From positions 1 to 64,000 of the forward strand of contig KQ964246.1 in the NCBI GenBank assembly GCA_001566295.1: a stretch of DNA of 64,000 nucleotides, given 5' to 3'. The notes under the pieces are model-generated. The model worked only from the letters and a program-made list of their open reading frames with translations. It ran no database searches and was not told the DNA's origin. Both the position numbers and the translations under genes were made by a program. The stretch's first letter is position 1, and each line of letters begins with the position of its first letter. This DNA comes from Microdochium bolleyi. Lineage: Eukaryota > Ascomycota > Sordariomycetes > Xylariales > Microdochiaceae. Below, piece after piece: positions 45,001 to 57,500 of this stretch.

Positions 45001-48000
45001 TCTGTGCTGATCAAGTACGACTTTCACCGTATCAAGGCTAGCCTGAGCCAGCAAGTCGTGGACAGGCTCACACAGGCCAGCCGCAGTGCCCGGGCGACGC
45101 CGTTCCAGTTCTTCCTTGCTACATTCCGCTGCATGATTGCGAGGATGGCTGGTGTCCAGGACTTTGCTGTCGGCGTGGGCGATGCCAATCGGCGTTCCCC
45201 AGACACCCGCAACGCCATCGGGGCGTACATCAACATCTGGCCCCTGGTATTCTCGAAGCCCGCAGCAGAGACGTTCAGCAGCATGCTGCAAGACACGCGG
45301 GACAAAATCATGGACGCCCTGACACACTCGAGCGTTCCCTTCGGCGCGGTACTGGACTCTCTACATCTCCCTCGGTCTGAATATCACAGCCCAATCTTCC
45401 AGACCTTTGTAGACTACCGTGAGGGCACCGAGCAGGTGTCGCAACTGTTCGGCACCAAGATGGAACTGCTCGAGTTTGAGGGTGGCCGCACTGCGTACGA
45501 TATCAACATCGACGTCTGCAACTATGTCGGTGCCGAGGATGCGGGTGCGGGCGTTGAGCTGATGGTGCAGTCGAGCATCTACTCTGCCGACGACGCCAAG
45601 CTGCTTCTCGACTCCTATGTGCGGCTTCTCGAGGCTTTCTCGGAAGATGTCAACATGCCCGTGTCCAAAGCCCAGCTGCACGCACCTGGTGATGTACAGA
45701 CTGCGCTGCGTCTTGGGCAGGGCCCGAGCATCGCGTCAGCCTGGCCAGAGACCCTGATCCATCGCGTTGTCGAGGTCGCCGAGCAGCACGGAGACAAGCC
45801 CTCGGTCAAAGACGGCCACGGCAACACTATGACGTACACGGAGCTGCTCAACCGCATGCATATCATTGCCGATGCGCTACACATCCTAGGAGCCAAGCCA
45901 GGCGCCAGCATCGCAGTCTTGCAGGATCGCACTTGTGACTGGATCGCCTCGCTGCTCGCGGTCATGCATGTCGGCGGTACTTATCTCCCCCTGGACCCAG
46001 ACACACCGACAGCGAGACTGGCAAGCATTGTCGGCGACTGCAAGCCGATCATCATCATCGTGGATGCAGTGACTGTGGATGCCGCGTTTGGCTTACAAAA
46101 CATCGAGTATTTGTCTGCAAGTGTGCTCGACATGTCACAACTGCCGACCTCACCCGCAGCCACAGAGAGTTCTCACCGGAACATCCTCGCTGCCGCCAGC
46201 GCTCCTGGAGCCATCCTGTACACAAGCGGTTCCACAGGCACACCAAAGGGCATCGTGCTCCTACACAGCAACTTGCGCAACGAGGTGGAGTTCTCGGCGC
46301 TCACATACAATCTCGACACAGTCCATGGCGAGCGCGTGCTTCAGCAGAGCGCTCCAGGCTTCGACATGTCCCTTACCCAGATCTTCGGTGCCCTCGCATT
46401 CGGCGGTTTTCTGTACATCTGCCCTGCCAGTCTCCGAGCGGATGCAAAGTCGATCACGCAGATCATGGCCCAGGAGCAGATCACGATGACTGGCGGCACC
46501 CCGTCCGAGTATCTTTCCTGGATTGAGGCAGGTGGCGCGGCATTGCGCAGCGCACCGTGGAAGGTCGCCGTCTCCGGAGGCGAGGCCATCCGCGAAACCC
46601 TTCTCAAAGGATTCGAGTCGCTAGCCAGCGAGGAGCTCAGGCTGTACAACGCCTACGGGCCGACCGAGGTGACCTGCTCAGCCACACGCCAGCTTATCGA
46701 CTACCGCCAGCTCTTGTCGCAAGGCGCCGAGGGCATAGCGAGCATCACTGCAGGCGTTGCCGCACCCAACGCGTATGTCTACATAGTGGACGCCGACGGC
46801 GCGCCCGTTCCGGCGAACGTGTCTGGTGAGATTGTGGTGGGAGGAGCGGGCATCGCGAACGGCTATCTTGGGCGGCCCGAGGAGACTGCTGCCAGATTCG
46901 TCAACGACGAGGGCAAGTCTGTCCACAAGACTGGCGACATTGGCCGACTCACAGCGGCCGGTGAGCTTGTCGTCCAAGGCCGCATCAAGGGCGACACGCA
47001 GGTCAAGCTCCGCGGTATCCGCATCGACCTACACGAGGTCGAGCAGGCTCTCCTCCGGGGCCTTGGAGCACAAGGCATCGTGGACGTCATCGTGACCTTG
47101 CGCAAGTCGGAGTCTTCTACTTCGTCTTTTGCACGCGATCTCCTGGTTGCCCATGCTCTCTTCTCGTCCGACCCTCCTCCGTCGTCTTCCGAGCTGCAGG
47201 CCATTGTTGGTGCCCTACCGCTCCCGGCACAGATGAAGCCCTCAATCACGGTCGCGGTGCCCGAGCTGCCACGCGGCTCAACTGGCAAGGTCGACCGCAA
47301 GGCTGTGGCAAAGCTCCCATGGACCGTCCCCCAGTCTGCAACCACGGGCACTGACGAGGACCGTCCCATTTTGCCAGCCGAAAAGACCCTGCGCGCCATC
47401 TGGGCTCAGGTCATTTCCCCCGATGTGCTGGGCGATGTCTCGCGCGTCAAGAGCGAGACCGACTTTTTCCATGTCGGAGGCAACTCACTGATGCTGGTCG
47501 AGCTGCAACGCGAGATACAGTCTGCCTTCGACACATCGGTCAAACTCGTGTCGCTGTTCGAGTGTAGCACCCTGGGCCGCATGGCGCAGCTCGTCAGTCC
47601 AAGCATCGGCAGCAACCAAGTTGACAGCATGGACTGGGACGCAGAGACTGAGCCTCTGGACCTTACCCAGGCAATAACTTCATCTTCACCGGTGTCTTCG
47701 CCACCACGGGTCGTCGTCCTGACTGGTGCGACGGGCCACCTCGGTCGCGAACTTCTCAAACAACTGGTCCTCGATGCTTCCATTGAGACAATTCACTGCA
47801 TCGCCGTCCGTGCACAATCCGCCGGCAGTATTGACCACCTCAAGAGCCTCGACAGCGGCGGCAAGATCCAGGTCCACCCGGGCGACCTGAGCAGCCCAGC
47901 TCTGGGACTCGCTCCAGAGACCGCCAACGCAATCTTCTCCTCGGCTGACGTCGTCATCCACAACGGCGCCAACGTCTCCCATCTCAAGCACTATCAGACC

Positions 48001-48669
48001 CTCAAGGCCGAGAACGTCGGCTCCACCGCCCAGCTCGTTGCCCTCGCCCAGGCACGCAGCATTCCCGTGCACTTTGTGTCCACAGCCGGTGTCGCCCTGT
48101 TCACCGGCCAGGAGACGTTCCACGAGGTATCCTGCCGTCAATATCCGCCATCTTCCGAGGCAGAGGGCTACACGGCGTCGAAGTGGGCCAGTGAGGTCCT
48201 GCTCGAGAAGGCGCATCAGCGGTTCGGTCTGCCCGTGGCGATCCACCGGCCGTCGAACATCGCGCGCGACGACGTGCCGGACCTCGATCTCTTCCAGAAT
48301 CTCATCAAGTACTGCCGCATGACAAAGGCAGTGCCGGATGCAGCCGGGACGAGCATGTCGGGATTCCTGAACTTGGTGGCCGTCGATGAGTGCGCGAGCG
48401 GGATCCTGTCCGAGGCCCTGCGTGGAGGGAACGGGACGGATAGCCACGTCCGGTATCCGCACCAGATTGGTGCTGTCAATCTGTCGTTCGAGAAGTTGGC
48501 AGAACACATCGCGGCCCGTGATGTTTCGATCGGACCAGTGGCGACTGTGCCGTTGAATGACTGGGTGGCGATGGCTGAGGAGCAGGGCATGCACGCGACC
48601 GTTGCGAGCTATTTCCGCCGCGCGGCGCATGGAGGCACCATCAAGTACCCTCTGCTTGTGAGAAGTTAG
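36018..48669 (+). CDS. Hybrid PKS-NRPS megasynthase
   Basis: Three exons (36018-42874, 42967-43697, 43775-48669; introns of 92 and 77 bp) give 4,160 residues in frame. Domains in order: KS (Cys187 in DTACSSSL, EAHGTGT, GHTEGTAG); AT (Ser662 in GHSSGE); DH (His1013 in GHKLQGQTVFP); C-methyltransferase with intact SAM motif LEVGAGTGH near 1485; an ER-like region without a readable NADPH motif; KR (GLTGDLG, then SNYTAANAF with Tyr2379); ACP (Ser2562 in GVDSL); C (HHISVDGW near 2860); A (YTSGSTGTPKG near 3345, NAYGPTE); T (Ser3767 in GGNSL); and a terminal reductase-like domain (TGATGHLG, YTASK with Tyr3995 and Lys3999). It should make a methylated, reduced polyketide, join it to one amino acid and release the product. 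The missing ER activity is supplied by the enzyme at 28162. The product is unknown. Confidence 0.96.
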
Positions 48670-49077
48670 TGCAGGGGCATTTGTACTTTCGTTCTATTAT
48701 GGAGTTCTGTATATGTTTGGAAACGTCTTAATCACTTCGGAGCCCTCAGGGAGTAAGGAGTCGGCGTTTTTGTTTTTATTTCATTCTCTTTCGGCACTAA
48801 TGCCTATTATCAAAAATGTTACTTTGCCTAGTTCTCTGGGAACTAGGCAACGACAAAATATAGATATTTCAGCGAAAGAACTCAATATTCACAAGACTCC
48901 CTTGTTGAGCATCTCACTCGTGACCATATGAAAAGCAAATGCTTTACATGACATTCTTCTCTGAAATTGGCAACTGCCAGCATTTAGCCACTAGATGTCT
49001 TTGCACAGGTTTTTCCGTCACGCTTCGTCGACTGACTGTTCAAGCTATTTAGCTTCATTTGTGAATCGCACTCGCGC
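48670..49077. other. Convergent 3' region, right edge of the cluster
   Basis: About 400 bases between the synthase stop and the alpha-galactosidase stop. AT-richer than its flanks. An inverted repeat, cctagttctctgggaactagg, lies at about 48828-48848 (10-bp arms); it could form a hairpin in the transcript 3' end. No gene seen. Confidence 0.5.
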
Positions 49078-51339
49078 TTAAAGCTTAGTCAAAATGATCA
49101 TCTCGCTGGTGAGATCCGTCTTGACCCCGGGCACGATTCCGGCATTCATCAGCGTCCGTCCCGAGAACTCCCTCCCGTCATCGAACGCATAGCGAGCCTG
49201 CGGATCGAGCCCCTGGAGTCGAATTGGGGGGCGATCGCTCATCATGACCAGCCGGATCTGGAACAGGAACAGGACGCCCTGCCTCCCATCCACGGACAAG
49301 AACAAGACTGCCGGGAAATTGGACTTTTCCGGCAGCGCGAGGCGGTACATGTCGCCCTGCACGACGATCGGGTTCACCTTCTCTCCTAGCTTGATCAGCC
49401 CCGGGAGTGTCTCCCGCTCCTCACCAGACAGCTTGCGCGGGTCGAGCTCGACGCCGAAACTCCCGCCCATCATCGCCACGTGGGCGCGAAACGTCAGGCT
49501 CGCCTCCCTGTGCGTGACCTCGTTGGGCGACCTCGACACGTGCGCGCCCATGCTGCAGGCCGGATACGCCAGGGATGTACCCATCTGGATGAGCACGCGG
49601 TCGAGCGCGTCCGTGTTGTCAGAGGTCCAGATCTGGGGGAAGTAGTGCAGCATGCCGAGGTCGAAGCGGCCGCCGCCGGACGCGCAGCCCTCCCACAGGA
49701 CATCCAGGTGCCGCTCGTGGAGGAGGGTGCTAAGCACGCGGTACAGGCCGAGCATGTACTTGTGGTAGCTCGCCGGCGAGGGGGCTTCGATCACGGGGCG
49801 GTTGAAGTCCCACTTGACGTAGCGGATGGGAGCTGACTTGAGCAAGGTCGAGATCGCATCGATAAGATACAGCTGGACTTCGGAACGGCCCAGATCGAGC
49901 ACGAATTGGTGGCGAATCGGTGTGGTCGTTTGGGACCCAACCTCGAGAACCCAGTCTGGATGGGCCTCGAAGAGTTCCGACTGCTTGTTGACCATCTCCG
50001 GCTCGATCCACAGACCCAGCTGGAGACCGTGCCTGCACCGGATATTGCGAGCGAATGTGCCCATGCCGTCTGGGAACCGCTTAGGATTCGGCACCCAGTC
50101 TCCCAGGCCGGCGTGGTCATCCACCCGCAGGTGCTTGTCTCCAAACCACCCATCGTCAATTACGAACAGCTTGATCCCGAGCTGAGCCGTCTGCTCGGCG
50201 ATCTCGTATAGTGCCTTGTCATCGAAATTGAAAGTGATGCCCTCCCAGGGATTCAGCAGCACCGGCCGAGGCTCGCGCGCGAAGTTGCTACGCATGAGAT
50301 TGTTTCGGACGAGCCTGTGCAGCTTCCGAGACATATCGCCAAGGCCGCTTCCAGAGTACACGGCGATGCATTCCGGGCTGCTTAAGGACTGGCCCGGCTC
50401 GAGCGGCCACGAGAGCTGTAGCGGGTTCATGCCAATGTTCGCCCGAACGCTTCCACGTGGGCCGAGCTCGATCTCGGACTGGTGGGACCCTGAGTAGACC
50501 AGTGCGACGCCCCAGGCGTCGCCGTGAGTCTCGGTGGCGTCGCCGGAGCAGAGCGCAAAGAAGGGGTTTTGCCAGTGTGATGACGCCCCTTGTGTGCTCG
50601 CGAAGCTATATTGCAGGTCAAGCCACGTCAGTAAGGTGCGTTGGAAAATCATGCCGAGCTCCGACTATGGGACCGGGACATCTTACCCCTGAACGCCAGG
50701 ACGGATCTTGCTACGAACCGGCTGTCTCTCCCTGCCCCATTCCCCATGCAAGCCAACCAGATGGTAGCCTTCGTCGTCGGCTGCTGCCGGCAGGTCGAAG
50801 CTCATACTCGCCAGCTTCTCGACCGTGACACTTTTGTCACCGCCGTTTGTGACTTTGACGCTCCTGGCGATCGCGTCATGCTCAGCAAACACAGAGTACG
50901 ACAGCTCGGCCGACACCCCGCTCGCCTCATCGTGCAGACGGACAGCCAGCGTCTCGACCTGGCCGTCGGTCCCGAATGTGCACGGCAACCCCTCGAGGCT
51001 CGGCTTGCCCGATGACACGCTGTGGGACTGGTATCTGAAGCGAGAGACCGTGTAGCCCGAGGCGTGGCGGATGTGGACGGCGGGCACGCGGAAGTCGCCT
51101 CTCCCGAGGTCGGGGAACTCCCGCCGCCGGGAGTGGTCCTTGGGCGACCATACACCAAAGCTGCGGGCGAGACCTGGGCCGTCTTCGTCGACTCTGCCGC
51201 CGAAATGGGTCGAGATCAGGTCGCCGGAGTCGGGGTCGACGTGGAAGCGGTATGAGATGTCATGGCCGTTGAGTGCGAAGGTCAGATCTTTCGAGGACAC
51301 CACGATTGCCTGGCCGCCTGAGCTCGCTGAAGGACCCAT
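49078..51339 (-). CDS. GH36 alpha-galactosidase, intracellular
   Basis: Two exons, 51339-50687 and 50605-49078, joined across an 81-bp intron (GTAAGA donor, atatag acceptor), give 726 residues in frame; the splice restores the conserved VQGFASTQGASSHWQNPFF region. The N-terminal beta-supersandwich runs to about residue 330. The catalytic barrel contains NPWEGITFNFD, VIDDGWFG, GLWIEPEMV, the nucleophile Asp in VKWDFNRP, CASGGGRFD, and the acid/base Asp in WTSDNTDA. The enzyme hydrolyses terminal alpha-1,6-galactose, as in melibiose or raffinose. There is no signal peptide, so it is probably cytosolic, as for other fungal GH36 enzymes. The open frame continues upstream to a GTG at 51366, but 51339 is the first ATG. 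It lies just beyond the synthase and is most likely outside the biosynthetic cluster. Confidence 0.93.
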
Positions 51340-52043
51340 GGTGTATGTTGTGTTGCGGCAAAGCACAAACAGTCAATGGTCGGAAATGTTGTTGTGCTGT
51401 GGAAGTAAACAATGAAGCATCACGAATCTCCATCAGCAAGCGAAGCCGCTTGTGGTGGATAAAAGTGCCTGGGACTTCTTGGCACCTACGGAACAGCTCC
51501 TTGCCAGTAGCTTAAGACCACGTTCGAGCACGATGATTGGCGGCTGGAAATACCTGCTGTGATTCGGGGACCTTGGGACGCTCCGGCTAAAAGATGATTG
51601 TGGGAACTTGCCGTTCCCCGCATTCCCACTTGCCGGCCCCGTCACGAGCGTTTTCGTGCCAGGGGATTGGGAGTGGGAGTCGGAGAGTGTATTACAAAGA
51701 GGGACAGAAGGAGGCATCCATTGGTTGACACTATCGACTTCGGCCGCCCGTGAATATCTGCACGTCTTTATCACCAAGCTCGTTCCGTCGAGTCAGCTAT
51801 GTTGAGGGAGGCCAGGGTCACGGCGTGAATGCAGTAAGCTTCGAGTCCCGTTCCTACGTCCCACGAGCACTGCGCGGGTGAGGTGCAGCGAAAAGTACTT
51901 CTGTGACGCTTCTGCGTGTTCCATGTGCCTAGGATATGGAGGTGAAACTATATTAATTGCTGGGAAGCAATGCGTCACTGCTTTGTTATCACCTTGCAAC
52001 TCCGTGAAGTATAAGCGTATAGAGCATTGTTGCTGGTCTCTAG
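51340..52043. other. Intergenic, alpha-galactosidase promoter
   Basis: About 700 bases with no supported gene. It should hold the alpha-galactosidase promoter and the 3' end of the ATPase gene. Confidence 0.5.
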
Positions 52044-54153
52044 TCAGCTTGCCTTCTCGATCCCCTTCTCCAGCCCTCCAGCCGATCTCCCCTGCCCCTG
52101 CGCCTTCGCCTTCTTCTTGTCCTCCGCGTCCAGCTCCCCCAGCACGACCTCCATGGCCTTCCTGACGATCCTCGTCATGGGGAGCACGATCGGCCGCTCG
52201 ATCCCGTCCTGGCTCCAGACCTCCTCGACGCCCCCTTGCTCGGGTGTGACCGTCCGCGTCCACCGCAGGTCTAGCACGCGCGTCTTGATCATCGCGTCGG
52301 CCTGACTCGTCCCGATCTCCCTGCACAGCGCAAAGTAAGGCAGCGAGTACGGCGGCTCAACGAGCCGGCGCATCACGTACACCAGGTCCGCGCGGGAGAA
52401 GCGGCCCGCGTCGTCCTCGCCTGGAGCACCACCACCACCGCCGCTGCCACCGATCGTCTTGTCCGATCTGTCCCCACCAGCCCACGCCGTCGCCGTAGAA
52501 AGCGGCGAGTACGTCTCGAACTGCTCGTTGGTCATGTGGAACTGCAGCAGGGTGTAGGCTTGCGTGAAAATGGCCGACTGCAGGGGCTTCAGATCTTTTC
52601 CCTCCTTGTTCACCCACGCGCTTACGTAGTCCGAGATGTGGCTCAGCTTCCCGCCGAACGCGGCGTATACCTCGTCGAACGAGATCTCTGACTTCAGGTG
52701 CTCAGGCACCCGCGGAATAATCTCGTCGCGGAAGTACGCCCGCGCCTCGGCTTCCGAGCAGTCCCCCACAGTGAGCAGTTGCGCGTGGTGACCGACGTTC
52801 ATGGCGCGCAGGAAGTGCTGGAAGAAGCTGTCGCTCGTCGAAAAGATGGCGTGGCAGAGGCGGTCCTGCTTCGTCAGGACGAGCATGGCGTCGAGGAAGA
52901 CCTTGAGGCTGAGCTGGTCGTTGATGAGAGCGGGGAGCTTGTGCGCCTCATCGAGGAGGAAGACGATCGGACGTTTCTGGAAGACCGGTTCGTCGCTGCC
53001 GTTTTTATTGTCTGGATCGCCTTGCTTTTTCTCATTTGCGGATGTCGCTGGTTCAACGTTTCTTGACTTCAAAGAGGCTTCGCTGCTCGACTCTTCTTGC
53101 GCTGCTGGGACTCGTCTTGCCGGCTTTGCGTCTTCGCCCTGCGGGTTGCTGTCCTCGGCAGTCTTGGCAGGATTGCCGTCTTGTTCCGCATCCTCCTTTT
53201 CCTTCGCCTTGGCCACCGGGTCGTACTCCCAGTACTTCAACAGACACGACTGCAGCGCCTCCATCAGATCCGCGAGGTGTGCCACCGTGATCTCGACCGG
53301 GGGATGGTCGCCGCCGCCGCCATCAACGTCGAGGACGAGGTGCTTGAACGTGATGGCGAGCTTGTCCATCTCCTCGTCTTGCATCTATCCCCAGGTGAGT
53401 CGGCAGTCAGTGCCCAGTATCTCCTCGGTTGCTAGGTGTGAAGCCGCGGTCACTGACGCGGGGCAAGGGAGACAGAGAAACACAGGAGAACTCACCTCCT
53501 CAAAGACGGTCCTGAACTGCTGGCACAGCGCGATGTACAGGCTGCGCAGGTCGCCAAACCCGCTGATGCGGAGGTCGAACTTGATGACGTAGAAGTCGTC
53601 GCCGCCATTGCCCGCCAGGACCTGGCGCAGCAGCGCCGTCTTGCCGACGGACGTGGCGCCATACATGACATTGAGCTGCGGGTTGCCGGCGAGGATCTTC
53701 CTCAGCAGCTCTGTTACCCCCGGCACGGAATCACAGCACATGTCAGCGGTCTCCGGGAAGACAGAGTGGTCCGAGGGGACGCAGTCGGTGGGACGAGGAC
53801 TGACCCTGCTCCTTTTCCCTCCCATGAAACCCCGGCAGCGGCGCAAAGGTGTGTTTCTTGGGTATCCGCTGCCTCTCCTCCTTGAGCACGGCATCCTCGC
53901 GCGCCTTGACGAGCAGGTCCTTGGTCTCGTTGAGCTGCCGCAGGGTCTCGGCCGGGTTTGCGAGGACGCTCGCGATCTCACCGAGGCCGAAGAACGTGCG
54001 AACCTGCTGCTGCTGCGGCAGCCGATGCCGATGGCGGTCCTGATGCCGGCGGCGTGGTAGTGCCAGCAAGAGTGGCCGTGGCTGTGGGTACGATGATGTG
54101 GCAGCAGCAGCCAGGGCCACAGTGCGGGAATGCGCCGCCTGGCGCAGCAGCAT
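52044..54153 (-). CDS. AAA/STAND-like P-loop ATPase, probably mitochondrial
   Basis: Three exons (54153-53805, 53710-53496, 53384-52044) with introns of 94 and 111 bp give 634 residues in frame. The N-terminus (MLLRQAAHSRTVALAAAATS, Arg-rich and without acids) looks like a mitochondrial targeting sequence. An alpha-helical stretch (VLANPAETLRQLNETKDLLV) leads to HTFAPLPGFHGRE. The Walker A is GATSVGKTALL, the Walker B is PIVFLLDEAHKLP, and a sensor-like AIFSTSDSFF follows. Between them lies an inserted low-complexity acidic/Ala segment of about 90 residues (EKEDAEQDGNPAKTAEDSN and on). The C-terminal part has the winged-helix style of archaeal-type STAND ATPases. An in-frame ATG at 54240 would add 29 residues. 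The role in mitochondria is not known. Confidence 0.78.
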
Positions 54154-54580
54154 GGCGGGATCGTCACTGGGCGAACGCTTTGCTCTGGTGTTCGAGGAGA
54201 CGGGTTGTCTTGGATTCACATGTTGTGCTATCTGAGGCATCCACGATTGATTGCCCTGGCACAAGTCGTAACGCGCCTAGCGGCACGTGGTGTTGATGAC
54301 GTAAGTGGGGGTGGCCCGGAGCATGTCATCCGGGCATCTGCCATTTGGTGTTCAACAACACCGCTCGTGTCATTCTTCATCTATTTTTGTATTATTCTAT
54401 TGCTACATCGTCTCTGCGGGCTTTTCTAAGCCGACGGCTTCTAGCTGTGATATCCCACTTGTCGACTCCAGAACGCCAAACAAATACAAAAGTGTTGCCC
54501 TCCATGTTCGCACCGCGGAAGCCGCCCACCAGGAACGACGTGACCTATCTGAGACAAAATGCGTCTTCATGGCGTGAAGT
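54154..54580. other. Intergenic, no gene seen
   Basis: About 430 bases between the ATPase start and the stop of the histidine kinase, both on the minus strand. It should hold the ATPase promoter. Nothing else recognised. Confidence 0.5.
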
Positions 54581-57500
54581 TTATCCGGAAGAGACCTCGT
54601 GCTTCTTCTCCAGCGTGGCCGCGTGAGTCTCAAGCATCTGCTTCTTGAGCGCCGCGAACCGCACCGGCTTCGCCATGAATATGTCCACCCCCGCGGCCTT
54701 TGCGTTGCGCTGGGCGTCCTCGCTCGCAAGCCCTGTCAGCGCAACTATTGTCGCCGGTTCTAGGTCGTGCTCGCGCTCAAAGGCCCGAATCCGCGTTGTG
54801 CTCTCTATCCCATCCATGACGGGCATGCTGATGTCCATGAGCACCCAGTCGAACCTCTTGCCCTTGCCGTCTTGTTTCGCCGCCATGTACTTGTCCAGCG
54901 CCTCCTGCCCGTCCTCAGCCCCTTCGTAGGAAAATCCACTCTTCTTCATGAACATGACAAGCAGCTGCAGGTTAATCTTGTTGTCGTCAACCAGGAGCAC
55001 ATGCAGCTTATAGTCCGTCGACTGCAGCGCAGGGTTGTCTTCTCTGATCGCGGTGCTCACCGGCGGTGGCGGCCCTTCTTGTCCGTCCAGTGACCCTGTA
55101 GACGCCGGCGTGGGTAGGCCCGATGTGGTGACATTCGATGGATCCAATATCTGCAAGCGTGTCGCTTGGAGTCGGTTGCCCGAGTCACCGTCCATAGCAT
55201 CACGATCGCTTCGCGCCTGCTCATCTTGCGCGTTTTCCTTTTCCTTGGCGTCCCACGAGTTCTCCATCGGCCGCACAGGTATCGAGGTCGGATCGTACTG
55301 CAGTATGTCCTCTGCTTGGTCCGCGTCCGTCATCCCGTCCCGGCGCTTCTTGTCCTCCCGGCTCGGACCCTGCTTGGAGCTCTCGAGGTGCACGGGCGCC
55401 GACAGCGTGTGCGAGGTTGGTCCAGGCATTCCGGCAAGCTCCTCGGCCTTGCGCAGACAGAGCTCAACGACCTTGGCGAGCTTTCTTGGGCCACATCTAC
55501 GTTTTGGACTCGATGTCAGTGTCGCACTAAGCTCACGTGTCAGATCATGGCACTTACGGCTGCGGAATGAGCTCGACGATCCGACCAAATCCGTTCGTCA
55601 GCGTCTTCTTCTGACTCTTGGAGATTCGCAGCACCTCCTGCGCGTCCAAGCAGACAATAATCACGGGGATCTGCCACTTGCGACTGCTCAGAGTTTTGTC
55701 GTGCCGGAATCGCTGCTCGAGTGTGTCCATCGTGGGCGGTTCGCAGTACATGTAGATGTCGGCCTCCAGCCCCGCGCCTTCCTTTTCGTGGAGCACCTTG
55801 AGACCGAACCAGCTGTCGCAAGTCTTGGTAATGGTCTGGTTGAGCCGGTTCACGTGCCGGGCGGCTCCCTTGCCCGCCTGTCTCTCGATGTCACTGTCGA
55901 GGATCACCATTGTCAGGCCCCTGGCGTGCTTGCGGATCCAGGCAAGCTCCTTTTCCACCATCGCCTGCTCTGGCACAGTCGGTAGGCTGGCCCGGATGTC
56001 AATCTCGGTCCCCTTGCCCTGTTCCGAGGTGACGTCGACGGAGCCCCCGAGGGAGTCAACAATCTGCTTCACGATACTCAGACCCAAGCCTGTGCCGGGT
56101 TGGAAAGAGTCCTCCTGCATGAACGGCACAAATAGCCGATCGCGCTGATACTCGGCAGACATGCCTTTGCCCGTGTCGATAACGCGCACGAGGATCTCAG
56201 TGTTGGCATCTGCGCTAGTCTGCTTTATGCTGAGCGAGACCACGATGTATCCGGATGACGTGTACTTGAGCGAGTTGCCGAAGAGATTCATCACGATGCG
56301 CCGCAGGGCGCCGGGTTGTGTCCGGACCATCCAAGCCCCTGGGGGCGAGATGTCCACAATCACCGACACGGGCTCCTCTCGTTTGACCGAAACCACGTCC
56401 GCTTTCCGTCGGCCGTCGCTATCAGCATCCGCTCCTGCGCCTGCGCCAGCGCCAGCGCCGGCGCCCTGACCCGGAGAAGATGGGTCGGAGTCGTTGGGCG
56501 TGGTTGGCCCTAGCGGTTTCTTAAACGTGTGGCCTGCAATGATGGCGTCGACGACTTCCTCGACCATGGCCGACAAGTCAACCACGGCGGTTAGGTTCAG
56601 ACTGTCGAGCGAGTCGGATGATATAGCGGTCGGCTTGTCATTCTTGGCAGACCGGCGTAGTCGCGACCGCCCAAGCCTGTTGATCTTGCTGTAGTCGAGC
56701 ACGTGATTTAGTGTGTCCAGCAATGTTTTGCCACAGGTCGATATCGACGAAACGAGCCCGGCCTGGAACGAGTCCGCCGAGGTTGTATCGGCTAGAAACT
56801 CTGCCGCCCCCAGGATGCCATGCAGCGGGCTGCGCAGCTCGTGGCTCATGCTCGCAATGAAGGTCGTCTTGGCCGCCTCGTTCTTCTGCGCGCTGATGCG
56901 GGCGACCTGGCTGGTGATGCTGTTGGCAAAGGCACGCAGGTACGAGAGGTCGTCGTCGAGGTTCATGAGCCGGCCGGTGACCGAAGTCCACAAGAAGCAC
57001 CCACCGGAAAAGCTGTTCTCTGTGTGGTCGAAGAGAGGCACAAAGATGACCGTCTTGGCCCCGGGGATCCGGTTCAAGAGCTCCGTGTGGTCCGGCCTGC
57101 TTGCACTGTTTCTCCCGGCACTCCTGTGTGGCCGCTCTTGAGAGGTGTCGCGCTCGCTGGCACTGCTGTCGTCCTCGGAGGTGATGGTGTTGCCATTTCC
57201 TGTGAAGGAGAAGACCTTGCCCTTCGGAAAACGAGCGTAGTAGCGGTCCAGCGTCCCCAAGGTCAGAGCGCCATGACCCTGCTCGAAGCTGGCTCGCGTC
57301 TGTGGGTCGTTGATGGCATAGGCCAGCACGCGAGATAGCTTCTCGGCGCGGAATGACGCTGGGCTTGCGATCTGCGAGATGAGCTCTGACGGCAGGCCGG
57401 ACGACGAGTCTCCGTCGGGCGAAGGCATGGAGGATGGCTCATCCTCGTCTGACGAGTGCCTGCCATGCCCCTGTGCGTCCCAGCCCGTTTGTCGCGACGA

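Noticed and set aside
54154..54240. Earlier ATG for the ATPase at 54240
   Set aside because: It is in frame and possible, but it would bury the Arg-rich targeting-like sequence that starts at 54153. Kept as an alternative only.
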